A DNA stretch of 39,676 nt from Pelagibacteraceae bacterium AG-422-B15 (GTDB lineage: Bacteria; Pseudomonadota; Alphaproteobacteria; Pelagibacterales; AG-422-B15), in assembly GCA_905182345.1 (NCBI GenBank), contig CAJJBG010000039.1:1-39676 (forward strand), given 5' to 3'. A program made the position numbers and the translations under genes. Below the pieces are notes generated by a model. It did not search any database and was not told the DNA's origin. It worked only from the letters and a program-made list of their open reading frames with translations. Below are positions 35,811 to 39,676 of the stretch, in pieces; the stretch's first letter is position 1, and each line of letters begins with the position of its first letter.

Positions 35811-35819
35811 TGCTATAAT
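35811..35819 (+). promoter_or_regulatory. Extended -10 promoter for gyrA
   Basis: TGCTATAAT is a perfect extended -10 element (TGN-TATAAT), 80 bases before the gyrA start and 35 bases after the ssb stop. The -35 is poor, which extended -10 promoters tolerate. Transcription would begin near 35826. Confidence 0.55.
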
Positions 35820-35845
35820 TCAGATTAATATATATATATTTTAAT

Positions 35846-35876
35846 AGCCTAAATATGCTTATTTTTAAGGCTTTTT
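35846..35876 (+). terminator. Terminator-like hairpin in the gyrA leader
   Basis: AGCCTAAATA (35846-35855), loop TGCT, then TATTT (35860-35864) and AGGCT (35868-35872) with a 3-base bulge, followed by TTTT. It is a ten-pair stem with a U-run, between the extended -10 box and the gyrA start. It could end ssb transcripts, or act as an attenuator on gyrA if the upstream promoter is the one used. The stem is weak because half of it is A-U. Confidence 0.4.
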
Positions 35877-35899
35877 AAGACATTTCAAAGGTAATTTTT

Positions 35900-38605
35900 T
35901 TGACTGATTCCAAGGACGACATCACCACTATTGCACCTGACGTAAGTAGCTCAATCATACCTACTTTAATAGATACGGAGATGCAAAATTCATACTTAGA
36001 TTATGCGATGAGCGTGATTGTAAGTAGAGCGCTACCTGATGTGAGGGACGGCCTTAAACCAGTTCATAGGAGGATATTATATGCAATGTATGAATCTGGA
36101 TATGAATGGAATAAGCAGTATCGAAAGAGCGCAAGAGTGGTTGGTGACGTTATTGGTAAGTACCATCCCCATGGTGACCAAGCTGTTTATGATGCTCTAG
36201 TTAGATTAGCTCAAGATTTTTCTATGCGACTACCTTTGATTGATGGCCAAGGTAACTTTGGATCTATGGATGGCGATAGAGCTGCGGCTATGAGATATAC
36301 AGAAGTTCGCATGCACAAAATTGCTAAGTATTTATTAGATGATATCGATAAAGACACTGTTGACTTTAGACCCAACTACGATGAAACAGAAAGTGAGCCG
36401 TCAGTCCTTCCTTCAAAATATCCAAATTTACTTGTAAATGGCGCCGGGGGCATTGCGGTTGGAATGGCAACAAATATTTTGCCTCACAATTTAGGTGAAG
36501 TCATTGATGCTACAGTAGCATTTATTAAAGATGAAAATATTAGTGATAGTGCAATCTATAGTCATATAAAAGGACCTGATTTTCCAACAGGTGGCATAAT
36601 CGTAGGTACAAATAATATTAAATCTTCACAAATCACTGGCAGAGGCTCGATCATTGTTCAAGGAAGAAGTGTAATCGAAGAATTTAAAGCAGATAGAGAA
36701 GCAATTATTTTCTCAGAAATACCGTACCAAGTTAATAAGTCTACATTAATTCAGAAAATTGCTGAGTTGGTGAGAGAGAAAAAAATTGAAGGCATTAGTG
36801 ACTTAAGAGACGAGTCTGATCGTGATGGTGTAAGAGTTGTTATTGAGTTGAAAAAAGGTGTCATAGCAAGTGTAATTTTAAATAAACTTTATAGATATAC
36901 TCCGTTGCAATCTTCGTATGGTGTTAATGCTCTGGCGCTCACTGGTGGACGTCCAAAGTTAATGGGTATCCGTGATTTCTTAACTTATTTTGTAAAGTTT
37001 AGAATTGAAATAATTACAAAGAGAACCAAGTTTGATTTAAACAAGGCTAGGGATAGAGCGCATTTATTAATAGGTCTAGGAATAGCAATAGCAAATGTTG
37101 ACAAGGTGATTGAAATAATAAAACAATCAAAAGACCCAGCTGATGCCAGAAGAGAATTACTTAAGACTAAGTGGAAAAACTCAGATATTGCTGACTTACT
37201 TTCTATTGTTGATGACCCAAGACAAATAATTATTGAAAATGAAATCTATCTTACTGAAGAGCAGGCAAGAGCTATACTAGAATTAAGATTACAAAGACTT
37301 ACAGCTCTAGGTAAAAATGAAATCGAATCTGAGTTGCAAGAACTCTCAATAAGCATTAATGGATTTTTAGAAATACTTACAAACAAAGAAGTTTTAATGA
37401 AGATTATTGAAGAAGAGCTCTTAGAAGTTAAGGAACAATTTGCTACACCCAGAAAAACCGATGTTACCGAAATTGAGCTAACTGATTTTGAACAAGAGGA
37501 CTTGGTTCAAAAAAGTGAGATGGTAATAAGTGTTTCTAATTCTGGCTATATAAAAAGAGTGCCACTAGAAATGTATCGTGCTCAAAAAAGAGGTGGAAAA
37601 GGAAGATCAGGAATGAAAACTGGTGATGAAGACTTTGTTTCACAAGTATTTACAGCCAGCACACACGACAACATGTTGTTCTTTTCTTCGTCTGGAATAG
37701 TGTACAAACTTAAGACTTGGAAAATTCCAGAATCTTCTATTACTGCGAAAGGAAAAGCAATTGTTAACCTTTTGGAAATGAAAGAAAACAATCAACTTTC
37801 AAGTATTTTAGTATTGCCAGAAGCTCAAACATCTTCTGATAAAGATACATTTATAGTATTTGCAACTTCTGAGGGAACAATTAGAAAAAATAGCCTTGAG
37901 GATTTTAAAAGAATTCAATCAAGTGGTAAAATCGCTATGAAACTTACTGGCGATAATAATATTATTGATGTTAAGATCTGCACTGACGATGACGACTACC
38001 TTTTAACAACATCAAAAGGAAAATGTATAAGAACCCCAGTCTCTAAATTAAGAACAACTAAAAGCAGAACTTCTGAAGGCGTGAGAGGTATAAAATTATC
38101 AACCGATGATAAGATAATATCTTTATCAATATTATCACATACCGAATCTACAAGTGCTGAGATTAAAACTTATTTAAAAATGCAAAAAGAAAGAAAGAAT
38201 GAAAGTAATGAAGAAGCAGATGATGAGATAGATAATGATGGCGTAGAAGCAGTTGAAATATCTGAAGATCTATTTTCTGAAATGCAAGCACGAGAGCAAT
38301 TTATACTTACGGTCACTGAAAATGGATTTGGAAAAAGAACTTCATCTTATCACTTCCGAATAACCAACCGTGGTGGCTCAGGCATAAAATGCATAACCAC
38401 ATCTGCTAGAAATGGTAATGTACTTGCTTCGTTTCAAATTGAACATGCTGATGATATAATGCTGATAACTAAATCGGGTCAACTTATTAGGTGCCCTGTA
38501 AAAGACATAAGAATAGCTGGCAGAAACACTCAAGGAGTGAGTATCTTTAAAACATCAGATCAAGAAAAAGTTGTTTCTGCCTCAAGAGTTGATATAGAAA
38601 GCTAA
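35900..38605 (+). CDS. gyrA: DNA gyrase subunit A
   Basis: A 901-residue GyrA, the DNA-cutting subunit of gyrase. It starts at TTG (35900) with AAAGGT at suitable spacing; the first in-frame ATG, at residue 28 or so, would begin just before NSYLDYAMSVIVSRALPD, too short at the N-terminus for the family. The catalytic Tyr is Tyr133 (AAAMRYTEVRM). The quinolone pocket reads HPHGDQAVYDA: the residue equal to E. coli Ser83 is Gln94, and the Asp87 equivalent is Asp98. The GyrA box QKRGGKG is at residues 562-568, showing gyrase rather than topoisomerase IV. A charged insert of about 30 residues (KERKNESNEEADDEIDNDG) lies in the C-terminal propeller. Confidence 0.97.
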   Translation: MTDSKDDITTIAPDVSSSIIPTLIDTEMQNSYLDYAMSVIVSRALPDVRDGLKPVHRRILYAMYESGYEWNKQYRKSARVVGDVIGKYHPHGDQAVYDALVRLAQDFSMRLPLIDGQGNFGSMDGDRAAAMRYTEVRMHKIAKYLLDDIDKDTVDFRPNYDETESEPSVLPSKYPNLLVNGAGGIAVGMATNILPHNLGEVIDATVAFIKDENISDSAIYSHIKGPDFPTGGIIVGTNNIKSSQITGRGSIIVQGRSVIEEFKADREAIIFSEIPYQVNKSTLIQKIAELVREKKIEGISDLRDESDRDGVRVVIELKKGVIASVILNKLYRYTPLQSSYGVNALALTGGRPKLMGIRDFLTYFVKFRIEIITKRTKFDLNKARDRAHLLIGLGIAIANVDKVIEIIKQSKDPADARRELLKTKWKNSDIADLLSIVDDPRQIIIENEIYLTEEQARAILELRLQRLTALGKNEIESELQELSISINGFLEILTNKEVLMKIIEEELLEVKEQFATPRKTDVTEIELTDFEQEDLVQKSEMVISVSNSGYIKRVPLEMYRAQKRGGKGRSGMKTGDEDFVSQVFTASTHDNMLFFSSSGIVYKLKTWKIPESSITAKGKAIVNLLEMKENNQLSSILVLPEAQTSSDKDTFIVFATSEGTIRKNSLEDFKRIQSSGKIAMKLTGDNNIIDVKICTDDDDYLLTTSKGKCIRTPVSKLRTTKSRTSEGVRGIKLSTDDKIISLSILSHTESTSAEIKTYLKMQKERKNESNEEADDEIDNDGVEAVEISEDLFSEMQAREQFILTVTENGFGKRTSSYHFRITNRGGSGIKCITTSARNGNVLASFQIEHADDIMLITKSGQLIRCPVKDIRIAGRNTQGVSIFKTSDQEKVVSASRVDIES

Positions 38606-38649
38606 TAATTTACTAGAGCTAATTAAGTATTGTCTATATAGTCCCCTGT

Positions 38650-39126
38650 ATGAAAAAAATCGCTATTTACCCTGGTACATTTGATCCTCTTCACAAGGGA
38701 CATATAGATATAATTAGACGTGCTGTAGGTTTATGGGATGAGCTTTATATAGCTGTAGCTGACAGTCCACATAAGGGTACGCTTTTTTCTTTAGAAGAAA
38801 GAAAAGCAATGATTCAAAATGAGTTTGAAGAAAGTAAAAATATTAAAGTTATTTCATTTAATAATTTATTAATTGATTTGGCCAGTTCACTAAGTGCAAG
38901 AATTTTAGTTCGTGGACTAAGAGTTGTTTCAGATTTTGAATATGAGTTTCAAATGTTAGGTATGAATAGAACAATGAATCCAGATATTGAAACTGTTTTT
39001 TTAATGGCTGAACCACAATATCAACCAATTTCATCAAATTTTGTTAAAGATATTGCAAGACTTGGTGGCGATATATCTAAATTCACTAGTTTAAATGTTA
39101 CAAATAAACTTAAGGAAAAATTTTAA
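38650..39126 (+). CDS. coaD: Phosphopantetheine adenylyltransferase
   Basis: A 158-residue CoaD, which joins ATP and 4'-phosphopantetheine to dephospho-CoA, the fourth step of coenzyme A synthesis. It shows the nucleotidyltransferase motif YPGTFDPLHKGHIDI with His15 and His18, LVRGLRVVSDFEYEFQM in the middle, and the ISSNFVKDIARLGGDIS motif near the C-terminus. It follows gyrA after 44 bases and its stop overlaps the next start by one base, an alphaproteobacterial gene order. Confidence 0.96.
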   Translation: MKKIAIYPGTFDPLHKGHIDIIRRAVGLWDELYIAVADSPHKGTLFSLEERKAMIQNEFEESKNIKVISFNNLLIDLASSLSARILVRGLRVVSDFEYEFQMLGMNRTMNPDIETVFLMAEPQYQPISSNFVKDIARLGGDISKFTSLNVTNKLKEKF

Positions 39127-39676
39127 TGAAAACAATTGTAAGAATATTAAGTATTTTATTTTTAATTAACGCAACAGCCTTAGGGCAGGAAGCATACAAC
39201 ATGGTAAATGATCCTGAAAATAGCATAAAAATTGAACTAACAAGTGGCGATGTATACATTGAGTTACTTCCAGACGTTGCCCCTGGGCATGTCGAAAGAA
39301 TTAAAGAGCTTACACGTGAAGGTTTTTATGATGGTGTTCCATTTCATCGTGTAATTGATGGTTTCATGGCTCAAACTGGCGATGGTCAATTTGGTAATGG
39401 CACTGGTGGCTCTAGTAAGCCTGATTTAAAAGCTGAATTTAATAATACTTCACATTTAAGGGGAGCTGTTTCAATGGCTAGAACAGCTGCACCAGATTCT
39501 GCAAACAGTCAGTTCTTTATCTGCTTTGGTCCAACACCACATCTTGATGGACAATATACTGTTTTCGGCCAAGTTGTTAAAGGCATGGAATTTATTGACG
39601 GTTTAAAGAAAGGTTCTGGTGGAGGCGGTGAAGTTACCGATCCTGATAAAATGATTTCAGTTAAGGTCGTTGCCGA
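39126..39676 (+). CDS. Secreted cyclophilin-type peptidyl-prolyl isomerase (cut by window end)
   Basis: A reading frame open to the last base, about 183 residues seen. It starts at ATG 39126, overlapping the coaD stop (TAATG). Residues 1-20 are a signal peptide (MKTIVRILSILFLINATALG), so it acts in the periplasm, helping exported proteins fold by proline cis-trans isomerisation. Cyclophilin motifs are clear: PFHRVIDGFMAQTGD, RGAVSMARTAAPDSANSQFFIC, and LDGQYTVFGQVVKGM. In related genomes a second cyclophilin, queA and tgt often follow. Only the last few residues should be missing. Confidence 0.93.
   Translation, partial: MKTIVRILSILFLINATALGQEAYNMVNDPENSIKIELTSGDVYIELLPDVAPGHVERIKELTREGFYDGVPFHRVIDGFMAQTGDGQFGNGTGGSSKPDLKAEFNNTSHLRGAVSMARTAAPDSANSQFFICFGPTPHLDGQYTVFGQVVKGMEFIDGLKKGSGGGGEVTDPDKMISVKVVA

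Noticed and set aside
1-39676. Defence islands, prophage, CRISPR, insertion sequences, tRNA or rRNA genes
   Set aside because: No cas-like, toxin-antitoxin, restriction, transposase or phage proteins among the reading frames, no spaced direct repeats, and the gaps are too short or lack cloverleaf features.

Overview
The window is a compact, AT-rich (roughly one third G+C by eye) bacterial chromosome segment with short intergenic gaps (none over 300 bases) and many 1-8 base gene overlaps. It carries no rRNA, tRNA, CRISPR array, insertion sequence or phage gene that I can see. The right half has the gene order typical of Alphaproteobacteria: erpA/xthA, dgt, argS, a small SPOR-locus protein, nagZ, scpA, scpB, tatA-tatB-tatC, serS, surE, yajC, secD, secF, then uvrA, ssb, gyrA, coaD and a cyclophilin. 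The low G+C, tight packing and nutrient-scavenging genes suggest a streamlined, probably marine, alphaproteobacterium. I cannot place it to a clade from the sequence alone.

Layout. Positions 41-1923 hold a CopB-type outer-membrane copper protein and, convergent to it, a zinc-free MDR oxidoreductase. Positions 2205-6521 look like one operon: creatinase, a DUF1330 protein, a secreted PQQ-type sugar dehydrogenase, an unknown four-helix membrane protein, and a YeiH/UPF0324 transporter. Positions 6586-9805 hold a YhhQ-type queuosine-precursor transporter, an HSL-family esterase, a patatin-like phospholipase and an NRDE/TANGO2 protein. Positions 9931-13351 form a two-gene beta-oxidation operon (thiolase plus fused hydratase/dehydrogenase). 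Positions 13487-15926 pair an omega-amino acid:pyruvate aminotransferase with alanine dehydrogenase, which together can strip amino groups and release ammonia while recycling pyruvate.

Positions 15923-24241 begin the conserved housekeeping block: exonuclease III, ErpA, dGTPase, ArgRS, a 64-residue remnant of the SPOR protein, NagZ and ScpAB. Between scpB and tatA, a two-gene iron module (di-haem DHOR protein and FTR1 ferrous-iron permease) interrupts the usual order, and a Fur-like operator lies directly before the FTR1 gene. Twin-arginine translocase, SerRS, SurE and the Sec accessory proteins YajC/SecD/SecF follow, then a bidirectional terminator, a membrane-only PuuD-like protein, UvrA, SSB, GyrA, CoaD and the start of a secreted peptidyl-prolyl isomerase cut by the window end.

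I did not find a clearly new multi-gene system. The best leads are the Fur-box-linked iron module inside scpAB-tat, the SPOR-less remnant protein kept between argS and nagZ, the creatinase-led operon with two poorly understood membrane proteins, and a terminator-like hairpin in the gyrA leader.
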